From Euglena gracilis (taxonomy: Eukaryota; Euglenida; Euglenophyceae; Euglenales): DNA of 64,000 bases. The first letter of the stretch is position 1; every line of letters begins with the position of its first letter. Location of the stretch: NCBI GenBank assembly GCA_039621445.1, contig CP154957.1, positions 20,166,714-20,230,713 on the forward strand, given 5' to 3'. Below, piece after piece: positions 1 through 11,214 of this stretch. The notes beneath the pieces are model-generated. The model ran no database searches. It saw only the letters and a program-made list of their open reading frames with translations, and had not been told where the DNA came from. The translations under genes were made by a program, and so were the position numbers.

Positions 1-1431
1 ATTCTTGATCCTCATGCAACCTCGGAGAGGAGCCATTTTACATCGTTTGTGAGGGCTGTTCTGGAGGGTGTTGTCTGTGGCAAAAAGGGTTGAAGTGGAG
101 CTCCGCTCCGTGGCTTTCAAAACCAGTGACACACAGGAGAGGAATGCAAGCCAGCCCCCCCCCTTTCATACCCAACACCCCATCCCAAACGTCAGACCTG
201 AACACAGGTGGTCGCACATGGTGATGTGCCGTGGTGCCTGTGAGAAGGCACATGCGGAGCGGACTGCGTGCGCCACTGGAGGGATGCTGTGCCTGCAAGT
301 GTCAAGGCGGGGTGCAGTGCATCGTGTGGGATGGCAAACAGCAGGCAGCCTGAGGAGGGTAACGAGCCCTCCCCTACATACATCTGGTCTTGATTTTAAC
401 ACACACATCCCACCACTCTCTGAATGCAGACCACACGCACACACCAAACATTCACCATCACCCCTCGTGCCCTGCTTCCAGCACAGGGCACAGAACCTCC
501 CCTCCACTCTAACGGTAGAGACCACTGTGCCCCCTTCCCACCCCCCACCCCCGGGAGCCACAATAACCGTCCAAAACTTCAGGAAAAGGCCGGGACGGAG
601 AGGGGAGTGAATGTGCACCTGCGCATTCACTCGGCACCACAAAACAGGGGGGACAGCCACAGGTACAGCGCCTTCACCCGACGAGGGTTCGTCCTCGTAA
701 AACAGCGTTTCGTGTCGCACCTACTTCGGCAGACGGGGGTTTTCCCTCGGTCCGCGGAGGTGCCAAACCGTCATTTTCAAAACGAAAAAAGTCAGTTTGC
801 CCAGAAAAAAACCCGGGGATCGAAGGTAGTGGTACCAGTTTTGGTACCAGGGGTTTCACCTGACGGGTCGGCCGCCCCGTCAAGTGAAGGCGACACACTT
901 GGTCACAAAAGAATGCGCAGGTGCGCAAAAAACCACCGAAAATGAAAAGTGCATTCCCGGCCGTCTAAGAACCGGCAAATTGCTTTGAAAGTTTGAACTC
1001 CCCGATTTTTTTTCAAAAGTATCAAAATACAAAAAAATAAAATGATTAAAATGTTCAAAAATTTTAAAAAAAATGTAGAAATGAAAAGCATAAAAGTCAA
1101 ATGTCAGTTGGTTGGATACTGGGACCATCACCTGACTGGCTACATCCCATGTCCCTGCCAACCGTATTATTCTTATCTGTGGTCTTGGGGGCAAATGAGG
1201 GACTAATGAGAGCGGAGGCCTCACCTGGCTGGCACTGCGACCCTGCCATGGGGACTGCGTTCAGCCTGCGGCACGTGGTATTTGGCAAAAGTCGTTCGAT
1301 ACCTTCTTTCGGCTGCCTTCCGAGGAGGTTGCACTGGGGTACTTTCTTCTCTATTTTCTTCAAAAAATATACATGTACCAATATATGTATTATATATATG
1401 CAAATGCATGCATGCATGCACACATACATAC
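1..1431. other. No supported gene; intergenic or intronic DNA
   Basis: Several overlapping open frames exist on both strands at 38-945, but none shows convincing splice borders, a recognisable motif or GC-rich exon composition like the islands further right. The segment at 770-1100 is AT-rich with homopolymers. Downstream exons of the SGNH gene, which reads leftward from 4184, should lie here or beyond the window edge. I could not identify a GTND-like block or a terminal DxxH block. Confidence 0.4.
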
Positions 1432-1712
1432 GACAGCTCCCAACTATATGGCCCGCCCGGGGGGGGGGGGGGGCACAGTTGGGAGAGGGGGGTCCAAAAA
1501 AATTTTGCGCTATTGATGGAATAGGGTTAGGGTTATGAATTCGGCCTAACTTTGGGCCTAACTTGCACACCTAACACTAATCTATAAGTTAGGCCTAACC
1601 CTAACCCTAACCCTAACTCCTAACCTTAACCCTATTCCATCAATAACGCAAAATTTTTTGGACCCCCTCTCCCAACTATATGCCCCCCGGGGGGCCATAT
1701 AATTGGGAGCTG
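1432..1712. mobile_element. Foldback (inverted-repeat) element with telomere-like core
   Basis: The left arm starts at about 1432 (CAGCTCCCAACTATATGG) and runs through a G-run, TTGGGAGAGGGGGGTCC, AAAATTTTGCG and TATTGATGGAATAGGGTTAGGG. The right arm at 1630-1712 is its reverse complement (CCCTATTCCATCAATAACG, GGACCCCCTCTCCCAACTATA, GGGAGCTGCC). The arms are roughly 80-95 bases. The centre, 1560-1630, holds direct CCTAACCCTAA repeats. Both flanks are the same ACATAC microsatellite, which suggests insertion into that repeat. No transposase is visible, so this would be a non-autonomous element. Confidence 0.75.
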
Positions 1713-2162
1713 CCATACATACATACATACATACATACATACATACATACATACATACATACATACATACATACATACATACATACATACATACATACAT
1801 ACATACATACATACATACATACATACATACATACATACATACACATGCATGCATGCATGCATGCATGCATGCATGCATACATACATACATACATACATAC
1901 ATACATACATACATACATACATACATACATACATACATACATAGATACATGCATGCATGCATGCATACATACATACATACATACATACATACATACATAC
2001 ATACATACATACATACATACATACATACATACATACATACATACATACATACATACATACATACATACATACATACATACATACAGACATACATACATAC
2101 ATACATACATACATACATACATACATACATACATACATACACATATACATACATACAGACAG
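1713..2162. repeat. ACAT tetranucleotide microsatellite
   Basis: About 450 bases of CATA/ACAT repeats, interrupted by two ATGC-repeat patches near 1846-1876 and 1948-1962 and by a few CAGA variants at the right end. It gives long stop-free frames on both strands (Tyr-Ile-His-Thr or Met-Tyr-Val-Cys repeats), which I do not regard as coding. Confidence 0.97.
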
Positions 2163-2488
2163 ACATACAGACATACAGACACAGACACGACATCATTTAT
2201 GCTGTTGTGTGGGTACCACAGAGCCGAAAACATTGATGGGAAAATTGCCCCCAAATTCAACAGGAAACTGCTGGCAGTCCTCCTGTGTACTGCATCCCCC
2301 TCATCAACCCCCAGTGGCAGAATTCTTGAACAGTCCATTGTATTTGTTACATGTGCACTTCCGCTCCTTTTGTAATCAACTGCAAAAATATCCACAACGT
2401 GCCGCAAAACTTCAAAAAGCAAGCAAAGGGGTGGGCCCGCCACCCCACCTCCAGAGCACCACCTTGGGCAAAAAGAAAATGGACACAC

Positions 2489-2666
2489 CGCAGGAGGTGG
2501 AACGTTCGCTTCCCGCTCCACCCCTCGTGCCACAGGTCGAAGTCCGCCTCCGCAGTGGGGGTGTTGCGGCCGCTGGCGTTGCGCGTCCCGACGAAGCGGA
2601 AGCAGACGCCCGCCCGCCGCAGGAGCCACCACAGCGGCCGGCGGTAGGCGCTGCGGCCCGGGCCAC
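2489..2666 (-). CDS. SGNH-hydrolase exon (HEGWSGKRT block)
   Basis: This 178-base exon has an acceptor CGCCGCAG at 2667 and a donor GTGTGTCC at 2488. It encodes the segment after the catalytic-serine block of an SGNH/GDSL esterase: SAYRRPLWWLLRRAG, then FRFVGTRN, then DFDLWHEGWSGKRT. Carbohydrate esterase family 3 and related lipases have the same order (GDSIT, YR.PL..LL, FVG, DHEGHSGW). It starts with two bases that complete a Gly codon begun in the exon at 4141. Exons carrying the remaining catalytic residues are not identified, so the gene is incomplete in this annotation. Confidence 0.85.
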
Positions 2667-2958
2667 CTGCGGCGGGCGTGATCCCTTGGTAATGACACCT
2701 TTGGGATGAACAAAGTACTATTGGTCATCAGATGCAGTGAATCATGAAGCTATATTCTGTCACTGCCAAATGTACGGCATGGGTTCAAATCTCGGCATGG
2801 AAAATGCAAATGGAAACAAAAGAGAAATCTGGGAGAAAAAGATACTTGGAAATGGGGGGGGGATCAAAACCAGGCGATGGGGGCGTCAAATGAACACCGA
2901 ATGCAACGGCGAAGACTATTGAATGAACAGCAGTAAACCCCCCCTAATTGTCGAGCGG

Positions 2959-3030
2959 GTGCTCTTGTGATGGACGCTCGCTTCGCCAGAGGGGGGTGCT
3001 CTTCTATTTGGACCCTGCTCCTGTAAACCC
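2959..3030. repeat. About 70-base direct repeat, second copy at 3692-3763
   Basis: Both copies read GTGGACGCTCGCTTCGCCAG (or GATGGACGC...), then a G-run, TGCTCT(T/A)CTATTTGGACCC and TGCTC(C/T)TGTA. They flank the word-array element at 3023-3469 and sit 0.73 kb apart in the same orientation. Confidence 0.85.
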
Positions 3031-3469
3031 CCCTTGAATAGAAGCCCCCCCCCGAATAGTGCCCCCCCCCCCCCGAATAGAAGCCCCCCCTCGGTTTTCG
3101 ACCAAAATTCCGAATAGTACCCCCCTCCCCGAATAGTAGCCCGCTCCCCGTGGGTATGGGGGGGGGGGCGGGGGGGATGTGGGGGTAAATGTCTAGTATG
3201 GGCTCCAGTTTTTGCAATACCTCTAAATGAGGGTTGGGTGAGTTTACGTTTAATGATCCATCCACAAGAGTAACATTTGCAGCAAATTTGACATGGTTTG
3301 GAAAGTAGACCCACAAAGAAAGTTTTTCGATAATGCTCGGACCCCCTGGTTTTCGACCACTTTTCCGAATAGTGCCCCCCCCCCCCCGAATAGAAGCCCC
3401 CCCCACTCGGTTTTCGACCAACATTCCGAATAGTAGCCCCCGGGGGCTTCTATTCAGGGAGGGTTTAGT
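3023..3469. mobile_element. C-run/word element, word GAATAGAAG
   Basis: The left end reads TGTAAACCCCCCTTGAATAG. The right end is its near reverse complement, with GGGGGCTTCTATTC followed by AGGGAGGGTTTAG. Inside, the word GAATAG(AAG/TGC/TAG) followed by a C-run occurs at least six times in direct orientation, separated by TCGGTTTTCGACCA-type spacers. It lies in the intron between the two SGNH exons. Similar elements with different words are listed separately. Confidence 0.65.
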
Positions 3470-4140
3470 GGACATCACACACATTTTCCTACAGCGTTCC
3501 AGTCAGTTTCCGGTCCCCTCAACCTCCCTTCCTCCACCTAAACCGGCAGCCAAGCGCAAATGGCAGCCGAGGTTGGAGGAATTGTTTAACCGCTGAGCTC
3601 TGGGAAGCTTTCATTTTGAGGCAAGTTACAAACCTTGCCACAATCACATGGAATGACTTGCCTTGCTTCTGCTTCCATTGGCTTTCCAGGGGGGTGTTCT
3701 TGTAGTGGACGCTCGCTTCGCCAGAGGGGGGGTGCTCTACTATTTGGACCCTGCTCTTGTAGAGGGCATGGGGGGTAACCGGGCAAAATTTTGGTGCGAG
3801 CCCTTTCACCTATGCGTCATATGTATCAGGCAAAATGGTGAACTCGAAGAGTTCCCTTGAGTACCCTTGACTCCCGCTTTTTTGAAGAACCACCTAAAGC
3901 TTTCGAAGACATTCAACAAAATCATTTTTAAAAAATGCAAAAAAAAATCATTTGCATGTCTTTGCTTCCAGAATCTGACTCCGATACAGTGCTCTGCAGA
4001 TCAGCCTGTTTCTGACCACCTTGGGGCAGGGGTGCTCAGAGTTTCCATTCCATGAGGGAGGCCGTTCCCCTGGGGGTGGGCGAGGTGGGGGGGGGTCAGC
4101 CTTGCCTTGCACAGATGGCTCGCTGTGCCCTGGAACACAC

Positions 4141-4184
4141 CTTGGGTGATGGAGTCCCCAAATGGCGGTTGCGGCCCTTTGCTT
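4141..4184 (-). CDS. SGNH-hydrolase exon carrying the GDSITQG catalytic block
   Basis: This short exon has an acceptor CCACACAG at 4185 and a donor AAG|GTGTGT at 4140. It encodes PPFGDSITQ plus the first base of a Gly codon that the exon at 2666 completes, giving GDSITQGG. The Ser of GDS is the expected SGNH nucleophile. Phase agreement with the downstream exon and the family order make this a confident call despite the small size. Its upstream join is unclear: the region at 4329-4357 encodes CPLRIMP, which usually directly precedes GDSIT in this family, but no canonical splice joins them in frame. Confidence 0.8.
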
Positions 4185-4328
4185 CTGTGTGGCAGTCTCC
4201 CAAAAAAAAAACTGTACTGTATTGTACATATACTGCATTATATATCAAAAACACTGTACTGCATTATGCATACTGTGTCACGGTACTAAATACCGCAATG
4301 CGGCGGCACAGGAGGGGAGGGAAGGGCC

Positions 4329-4455
4329 GGGCATGATGCGGAGGGGGCAGCCCTCCATCCGGCGCCGGCCCTCAGCTCCCCGGCCAGCGGTCAGGGACAG
4401 ACATGGTCCGCGTGGTCCTCCGCTGGCCCACGGCCCACCGGGACTCCATCGAGCC
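4329..4455 (-). CDS. Exon at the Fic/SGNH junction, frame ambiguous
   Basis: The acceptor TTTCTCCCACAG precedes 4455. In one frame the exon continues the Fic exon above (which ends two bases into a codon at 5089) through a Gly/Pro/Arg-rich stretch to MEGCPLRIMP, the usual lead-in to an SGNH GDSIT block; this would make a Fic-SGNH fusion. In another frame it reads RRTTRTMSVPDRW and stops, resembling the RR......MPDR segment near the C-terminus of bacterial Fic proteins; this would end the Fic gene. A separate SGNH start at the ATG at 4357 is also possible. I see exon-like composition but cannot decide the frame. Confidence 0.5.
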
Positions 4456-5078
4456 CTGTGGGAGAAACCCGAGGGAGGACGCGCCGTTGGAGGGGCGAGG
4501 TGGGTCGGCCGGCGGTGGGGACCAAGCCGGGAGGCGGGGGTGTGTGGCCCCCCAGCGACTCACGGCAGTGTCAGTGGTCCGAAGGGGGGGGGAGGATTGC
4601 AATCCCCCCCTTCGGTTTGCTTTTCCCCGCAAGCCCCTTTGCGCAAGGGAGGGACGTGCCTTTATTTGATCCAGAGCTTGTAGTGGTCCTGCAATTCTAG
4701 AATTCTATGGGCTGACTGGGCGTTGACGAGCTGTGATTACTCAACACATTGTTTTTATATCCAAGCGGCTCACCGGAAAAGAAAAACCTGGGGCTCACAA
4801 ATAGCGTGGAAGTGCTCGCTTGCCACTATTTCTGTCACACACCACGCAACTGGTGTGCCACAACATGGTGTGTGGCAAACAATTGGTACCCTCCCTTTGA
4901 CTAGGAACCCTCTGTGCGAAAATTTTCTATCAGATGGAAAATGGTGGCTGAGAATTCATTGACCCAAGTGTCCCGATACAGCAGGACGAATGGACACCAA
5001 AACCATCAGATGAAATAAGATTAACTGCGGGCGTTGTTGTCTACGATTGTCGAAGTCGAGGGAAATTGCAAAAAAAGG

Positions 5079-5279
5079 TCAGATGTACAAATGGTCCCAG
5101 GTCTGCCGCACGAGCGCGCAGTACTCGGGCAGGTCCTGGTCCAGGCACTGCTGCACGCAGCTGTAAAGGTACTCCGCCGCCTCGGTGGCATCGAAATAGC
5201 GGAAGAGGTGGGCCGTGGAGTTGACCACCTCCAGTGTGCCGGCGCTGTCCACGAAATGGAACTTCGTGTAGGGCATCAC
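5079..5279 (-). CDS. Fic-family protein, C-terminal exon
   Basis: The acceptor CTGTGTCAG lies at 5280, in phase 0 with the exon at 6211. It encodes VMPYTKFHF, then VVNSTAHLFRYFDATEAAEYLY, then DLPEYC, a close match to the region after the catalytic loop in bacterial Fic proteins (MP.I.., V.NDTA..YRYFD.TEAAE.LY, DLP.E). The frame runs to TGA at 5079-5081, but a GT donor at 5088 (TTTGTACATC) would end the exon at 5089. Bacterial relatives carry about 60 more residues, so either more exons follow or the protein is shortened. Confidence 0.85.
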   Translation of the reverse strand: MMPYTKFHFVDSAGTLEVVNSTAHLFRYFDATEAAEYLYSCVQQCLDQDLPEYCALVRQTWDHLYI

Positions 5280-6210
5280 CTGACACAGGGCAGGGGGGCA
5301 CACCATCAACCCTCAAAAATGCGATGTAAAAAAAAGCAAAAAAAAATCGCAAACCTTGCTACAATTGAAAACACAAAATAATCACAAAGCAAGGAGTTTG
5401 TGTTCCCCCCACCTGATATGGGGGGGGGGGTGGCTGGAGGGGTTTGCAAACGTTCGACTGGTAAAAAAAAAAGCATGGCTGGGCACCGAGAGGTAAAATA
5501 ACAGAAAGAAAAAGCAAACAACCAATAGGCCTCTGGGCCAGTGAGATTGTAAAGCCCTTCATTCCAAATTCGAAACAAATCCACACTTGGGGAACGAGCC
5601 TGCTGTCTTTATCATATATGATTCCCTGGTTGTCCAGACCATGCCATTGCTTACCGACACCCCCGGGGGGGGTCACTTTCAACTTTTTTAAAATTAATCA
5701 CCAACTTCCAACCAGCCCCCCACCCCGGGGTCACTTTTGCCACCCAGCCGAAAATGGCCCAATCAATGGATTTTGGCCAAACCCCCAAAAAATTCCGGCA
5801 CCTTGGGCGCTAGGTACTCACTTTCGGCCCGACCCCACCCCTAGGAGAGGTCCGGAGCTAAAAACCAGTCAGTCACTCTGAAAAACCAGGTAGTCCCCGC
5901 GGGTGGGGGGGGGGGGGAGTTGGGCACACCATAAGCAATGGTATGGTTCGGACACACTATGAGAGAAATTACACAGGCTGCATTTCAGAAAAATTGAGTC
6001 TTTAACACAATCCCATCCTGTTCAGTCGCAGGTGCAAGTTGGACATATGTGCGTGCATACTCCAAGGCCGGACGAGAAGGTTACAGATATGCAGGGAGGG
6101 GGAAACTGGCCAAGGTAAATAACGACCTTATGGAGGTGACAGCTTACAATGGCTGGCTGGCTGGCTGGCACCCCAGGTGAGAACAGCCACACGCATCCTG
6201 GGGGTGGCAC

Positions 6211-6357
6211 CTGTTCGTCGAAGGCCAGCAGGCAGCGCATGTACTGCTCCGGCTCCCGCACCATGAGCCGCGACACAGGGAACAGCATTTCAGGGACGTA
6301 CTGCAGCCGGCGCAGCACTTGCTGGATGAGGAAGCGGTGGGTCCGCCCATTGCCGTC
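6211..6357 (-). CDS. Fic-family protein exon with the DGNGRTHR catalytic loop
   Basis: Acceptor CGTCTCGCAG, donor CAG|GTGCCACC, 49 codons, phase 0 at both ends. It opens with DGNGRTHRFLI and continues through VPEMLFPVSRLM to FDEQ. Together with HPFQ at the end of the exon at 7886 it makes HPFQDGNGRTHR, the complete Fic active-site motif HPFx(D/E)GNGRxxR. The His is the general base and the NGR residues bind nucleotide phosphates, so the enzyme is predicted to transfer AMP or a related group to a protein. No substitution of a key residue is seen. Confidence 0.93.
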
Positions 6358-7885
6358 CTGCGAGACGGGCAGGACGATCGGTGACCCAGCCGAAGCGCGA
6401 ATTTTGGCCTCTGCTACTGGACTGGCCAGATTCGGGAAGGCCCCCCCAAAAAAACCAGAACACCCTCGAAATAGCACAAAAAATTTTGGGCCTTGTTGGT
6501 TTCGTCATGATTCTAACCTACACAACGAATTTCAAAAAAATTTCGAAACTGACATTTGAAAATTTCTGTTTTGCGGCTGATTTTACACAGGTAAAAAAAA
6601 AAGTGGGTTTGGTTGCATGGAGGGTCATGTGTGCGTCAGGAATTACTGAGTGATCCCGACGACAATAAGGGGAGGGGGTGACTTCCTCATTGGGTACGGG
6701 AGCATGTTTCCATTTCCACCGTTCATATGCTTGATGTTTCCAAAAAAAAGGAGGCAATGCCATTTGCCCAGAACGTCAGATTCAGTGGAAACCACCTTGG
6801 ACGTCAACCTAGCTCCTAATGCATTGAGATGTGGCATTTCCGCTAATCTCAGGGAAGTCGTGTCTGTGTGCGCAGATAGGTGGACAGGCAGGCGGGCACG
6901 TGGTGGACAGGCAGGCGGGCACGTGAGTGTGCGTGCGCTGTGAAAACCCAATTAATGAGGGAGTCAATAACAACACTTTGAATGCCAGAACTCCTTCAGC
7001 AGTTTATATTGGCCAGTGCTTTCGAGCTGAGCCTTCAAATTACTTTCTACAAATCAAGGGGAGGAGCAACACAAATTGACCTTTCTTCAGCATGTTTGTC
7101 TTACCTTTTGAATCTGTGTCTTTTTCCCTTTTGGGAAAGTGAAATTTAGTCCTGCAAATGTGTAACCCATTATTATTAGACGTCCACCCATAATGTCCAA
7201 AAGTTCCATTGTGCATTGTGGGCAAAGAAACCAAAATAACAGGGTTCAAAGACTAATAACGAAACTTCACTTTTGGGGAGAGAAAAACGAAAATAGAAAT
7301 ATGAGGGAAACATGGAAATATCAAGCATTTCTGCAAAGATGGACTGGAAAGAAAATCATGCAAGAATTCTGTTTTCGGTTTTGATTTCATTTTCACATGT
7401 GTCTGCAGTTGGTCATATGGGCTACACAAGGCTGGTTTTCAATCCAACTTGAAATTGCCAGGCTTCTCACCCCAGTGAAATCTGGGCTGTGGGCTTTGCG
7501 AAAACAAAAATCAGGCGAATAATAATAAAAAAAATTATTCAATCCCTTTTTCTTCTTCTTGCGATTTGGCATTTGTACTTCCACAGCACTCTATTCCCCG
7601 GAAGAGAATGACTGGCAAGCTCTGTTTTTTTAGGGAAGGAAAATTATTGACCTTTAATTGATTGAACTCCCTTTCATTGACCTTTAAGTAACTGAAATAA
7701 TTTAATTTGAATTAATTAATTAATCTAAATAATTTTCAATTTAATAATAGTAATAAATGATAATAATTGTTTTAAATAATAATAGTAATAAATAATAATA
7801 ATTTATATAAGAGTTTAAATAATAGATGACCTTTGATAAATGTTGGCATTGCCACCATCACACGCATTACATTAATTACATGCAC

Positions 7886-8077
7886 CTGGAAGGGATGTAC
7901 AAACACCAAGCCGAAGCCAAGGGCCGCAGCTACCACCACACAGTCAAGGTCTGCAGCGTTCTGCTGGTCACGCTCAACACGATGGTACATGGCGAAGATG
8001 CCTCGCAGCATGCTCCCTTCCGTGCAAACTCCAATGGACGGGGGGGTTGAGTTAGCCATGACCCGGGAGCGTTGATC
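7886..8077 (-). CDS. Fic-family protein exon ending in HPFQ
   Basis: The core reads MLRGIFAMYHRVERDQQN, AADLD and ALGFGLVFVHPFQ, matching the helix and strand that lead into the Fic active site. The donor CAG|GTGCATG is at 7885. The start is uncertain: acceptor TGCGTCACAG gives start 8077 in phase 0 and adds about 20 residues not expected from bacterial relatives. A second option uses a GC donor upstream (see 9292) and an acceptor near 8017, which fits family length better. Confidence 0.88.
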
Positions 8078-9291
8078 CTGTGACGCAAAGCTGACGTCAA
8101 GTGCTGGTAATGCCAGGCAGGCATCCCACAACAGGACAACAGGGGGTATTTTTAGGCGCCTTAAAAAAAAACTTAGAAAGCCCTCAAAAAACATGCAATT
8201 TTTTGGCCGAAAATGCCCAAAAAACGATTAAAACCGCAAAAAAAAACCCCTTAAAAAACATTTTGTTGAAATCTTTGAAATTTAGGCCGAAAATGAAGTT
8301 GCAAAAATCTTGGCAAAAACAAATCAAATCCAAGAAAAAAAGGTTTTTGGCATCGCTGCAACATTTTCTGTCCACCCAAACTCGAAAAGAATGGGTGTTT
8401 CGACTTTTCTTTTTTGGTCTTTGACCCCGTTTGCCAGGATGGCCCTTGGACTTACTTTGGAAAATAGATGCCTCAATATTTTGAAATGCTTTAAAAAAAA
8501 TTTTAAAAAGCGCCTAAAAACCTTAAAAGATTTAAAAGATTCACGCCGAAAAAAAAATACTCCCCTAGGGCAACACCCCCTGGTCGATATGGGTTGAGAA
8601 GGAGAATCCTGGGTGGGTGTGTCACTTCAATGTCCTGGGGTGGCACTTTCTTTGCTTTCCCGGGGCTGAAACCCACAACGATTTTCTCTGAAAACGGGCA
8701 CTATGATTGTTTAAAGCGAAAAAAAGCGGGGAAAAAAAAGTGCCTCAAACAGGCATAAATGACCTTTCTTCCAAAAAGGCAATTCTGAGAGAATGCTTTT
8801 GTACTTTACACATTTCTGCTGGAAAAGACGCTGAAAGAGATCGATAGCATCAAAAAAAAGTTCCATTGTGCAACATTATTTCATATGCAACAACGTAAAT
8901 GTTTCGAACAATCATTTACACCTTTCTATATAAAAAAAAAACATGCCAGCATCCTTTTCTTTTGAAAACAAACTTCGGGTTTTAAATAAATAATTAAACA
9001 ATAACAAATAAATAAAACAACTGAAAAAGGTTTAAACAATTGCAGAGTCTCTAAAAAAAACTTATTTTCCCAGCCTGCCTGAAAATCCCACCCCGGACCC
9101 TTCCTGGGGAGTGGACCCAATCCCCCACCAACCACAAAATTTCTTTTGTCTGGCCAACGAACCCTTGTGGGGAATCCAGCCTGGCCCATCTGCCAAATCT
9201 GACCCTTACCCCTCCCCCCCTCCTTCCAACCCGGGAGTGACAACCCGAGGCACAGTGAACGACTGTTGGGAGGCGCCTGCCCGAGCGGTAC

Positions 9292-9369
9292 GTCCTCTGG
9301 CTTGGCAGCGATGAAGTGGACGATGTCCTTCACGTCGTCCACCGTGCACACCGTTTCGGAGACATAAAC
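9292..9369 (-). CDS. Fic-family protein exon (HFIAAKPED)
   Basis: Acceptor GGGGGCCAG, 26 codons, phase 0. It encodes VYVSETV and DIVHFIAAKPED, the conserved H(F/Y)I.PKPEDVP strand before the helix that precedes the Fic motif. The donor is either GAC|GTACCG at 9291 or a GC donor a few codons further on, which would add VPL and match relatives better. Confidence 0.88.
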
Positions 9370-10263
9370 CTGGCCCCCAGCAAGCAAGGGAACAGGTGCC
9401 CTCACACATACACCCGGCGCGCGCGCGCACACACACTTTCGTACATCTATTTCCACAAACTTGTTTTATTTGAACATTACATAAGTGCACAATACATTAT
9501 GCAATACATTAAATGTGTTAATTATTAATGCATGCAATACACGAAATGTGTTTTATATTATGTGCATGACATGACACATGATGTATTACATCAAACGAAT
9601 GTATGCATGTGTTATACTCTGCAAAATATATTTATTATTATGAATATTGTGTGCATGTGTGCCCCCAAAAATATTCTTATGTCCCTCGAACAGGTAAGCA
9701 TTCCCGGCCAAAAGTGGGAGGGAGGAAACTATTGACCGGGGAAAATTATCATATGGTATAATAACATTTGTACATGTTCTGGTCGTTTCCAACATTCCAA
9801 AACACAAAATTTGCGGTTTCATTGTACATTTGCACAAACAAGCATTACGTAAAACAACAAACCAGCATTAAAACCCATTTCCTGGGCCCAACACCTGGCT
9901 TGAATTTCCACTGCCATAAACAGAATTCAGCTGTAATTTATTTACTACTGTCGATTTGCAAGGAGATGTCCGTTTACTACTCTCAAAAATCAAGACAGAC
10001 ACCCGAGTTTGTGAGTGAGTGATCAAACCCAAGCCTGAAAATCTCTGTCAGCCCAAAGGGTTGTGGCGAGTAATATAATGTTTTCATCTGAAAATCTCTG
10101 TCAGGTTGTGGCGAGTAATGTGTTTCCATCATTGTCTCGAGACAGGATTAAAGACAACCCACACACTTGGACCACCTTGCCCGGATTTGGATTAAGGGAT
10201 GAGATGGGTCGAAAACTGGGAAATTTGCCTCATGCGTGTCTTGCACTGGTGGCTTTTACATTC

Positions 10264-10318
10264 AAAAAAAAAAACAAAGATTTCAAAAAAAAAAAAAAAA
10301 AAAAAATCAAAAAGACAG

Positions 10319-10349
<31 letters not shown>

Positions 10350-10506
10350 GAAAAACAAAAAAAAAACAAAAAAAAAAAAAACAAAAAACAAAAAAACAAA
10401 CAAAAACCACCACCAAAACTCAAAATTTCAAAATCAAACCAAAAAAATAAAAACAAAAAAAAAACAAAAAAAAAAACAAAAAAAAAAAAAAAAAAAAAAA
10501 AAAAAA
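10264..10506. repeat. A-run/ACAAAA low-complexity tract
   Basis: About 240 bases of A-runs broken by single C or G (AAAACAAAAAA). It lies in the Fic intron between the exons at 11215 and 9369, and reads as a T/G-rich tract in the transcript. The Lys-rich and Phe-rich frames here are not credible genes. Confidence 0.95.
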
Positions 10507-11214
10507 GCGCTGTGCAAGTGCTGGCTCGGGTTCGGTTTGTGGGGTTGGGCCTGAGCTCTGGAGTGTGCAGTTGTCAAAAGAACATCCGTCCACCTCGCCT
10601 CTGGCTGTTAACCGTTATGGGGGGGGCAAAAAACGAGGGCAAAAAGCCAGCAAAAACCTGGATGTTTAAGATCAGGTAGAGTGAGGAATTTCCCCCAGCC
10701 TCGCCTAGAACGTCAGATTGGGCAGTGGGGCGGTGCGATTCACGGACCTCCTGTGCGACTTTTGTGGAACCCCCCTGCCTTGCGATGCGCCAAACCAGAC
10801 ACACTGCCAACCGGAAGCGACCTGGAGGAGCATGCTTGAAAGGCGACATCCCAACGCCAAGGCCCTGTCCCCTCAGCTGCAGTCCTGCACCTCCATTGCA
10901 CGCCTGTGGCCGTCCAGTCAGCAGCCGGTATGCCATGCCCAGAAAAAAAACGTGCCGTGCAAATTTTGGCCAGCTTCAGGGAGGCAGAAACCACCAGCAG
11001 CGTGGCCCTGCCAGCCCAAAGCTGCCCGGGTTCCATCTTTGGTGGACAAGGTTGATAAAATATGATGGTAAAAAAAACGTTTAAAAACGTTCCCAATTCT
11101 CTCAACCAAGAATTCAGCCAAAACTTGAGGCACACAATGGAAAGAGCTTGTTGCCTCGCATATTCGGGTAATTGTAATAACCGTCAAAAAAAAGGCAGGA
11201 CGGGATGGAGGCAC

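Noticed and set aside
68-945. Overlapping plus-strand genes at the left edge
   Set aside because: No splice sites, motifs or composition support; overlapping frames on both strands are equally open.
1560-1640. True telomere
   Set aside because: Only a few CCCTAA units, internal to the scaffold and to a foldback element, with complex DNA on both sides.
1582-2236. Long open frames of Tyr-Ile-His-Thr or Met-Tyr-Val-Cys repeats
   Set aside because: Read-through of the ACAT microsatellite on both strands; no flanking coding features.
10063-10554. Lys-rich protein
   Set aside because: A-run low-complexity DNA inside an intron.
10740-10940. Fic exon or separate plus-strand exon (WRSMLERRHPNAKALS)
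   Set aside because: The flanking Fic exons at 11215 and 9369 join directly in phase with family-consistent sequence; no acceptor-donor pair fits here.
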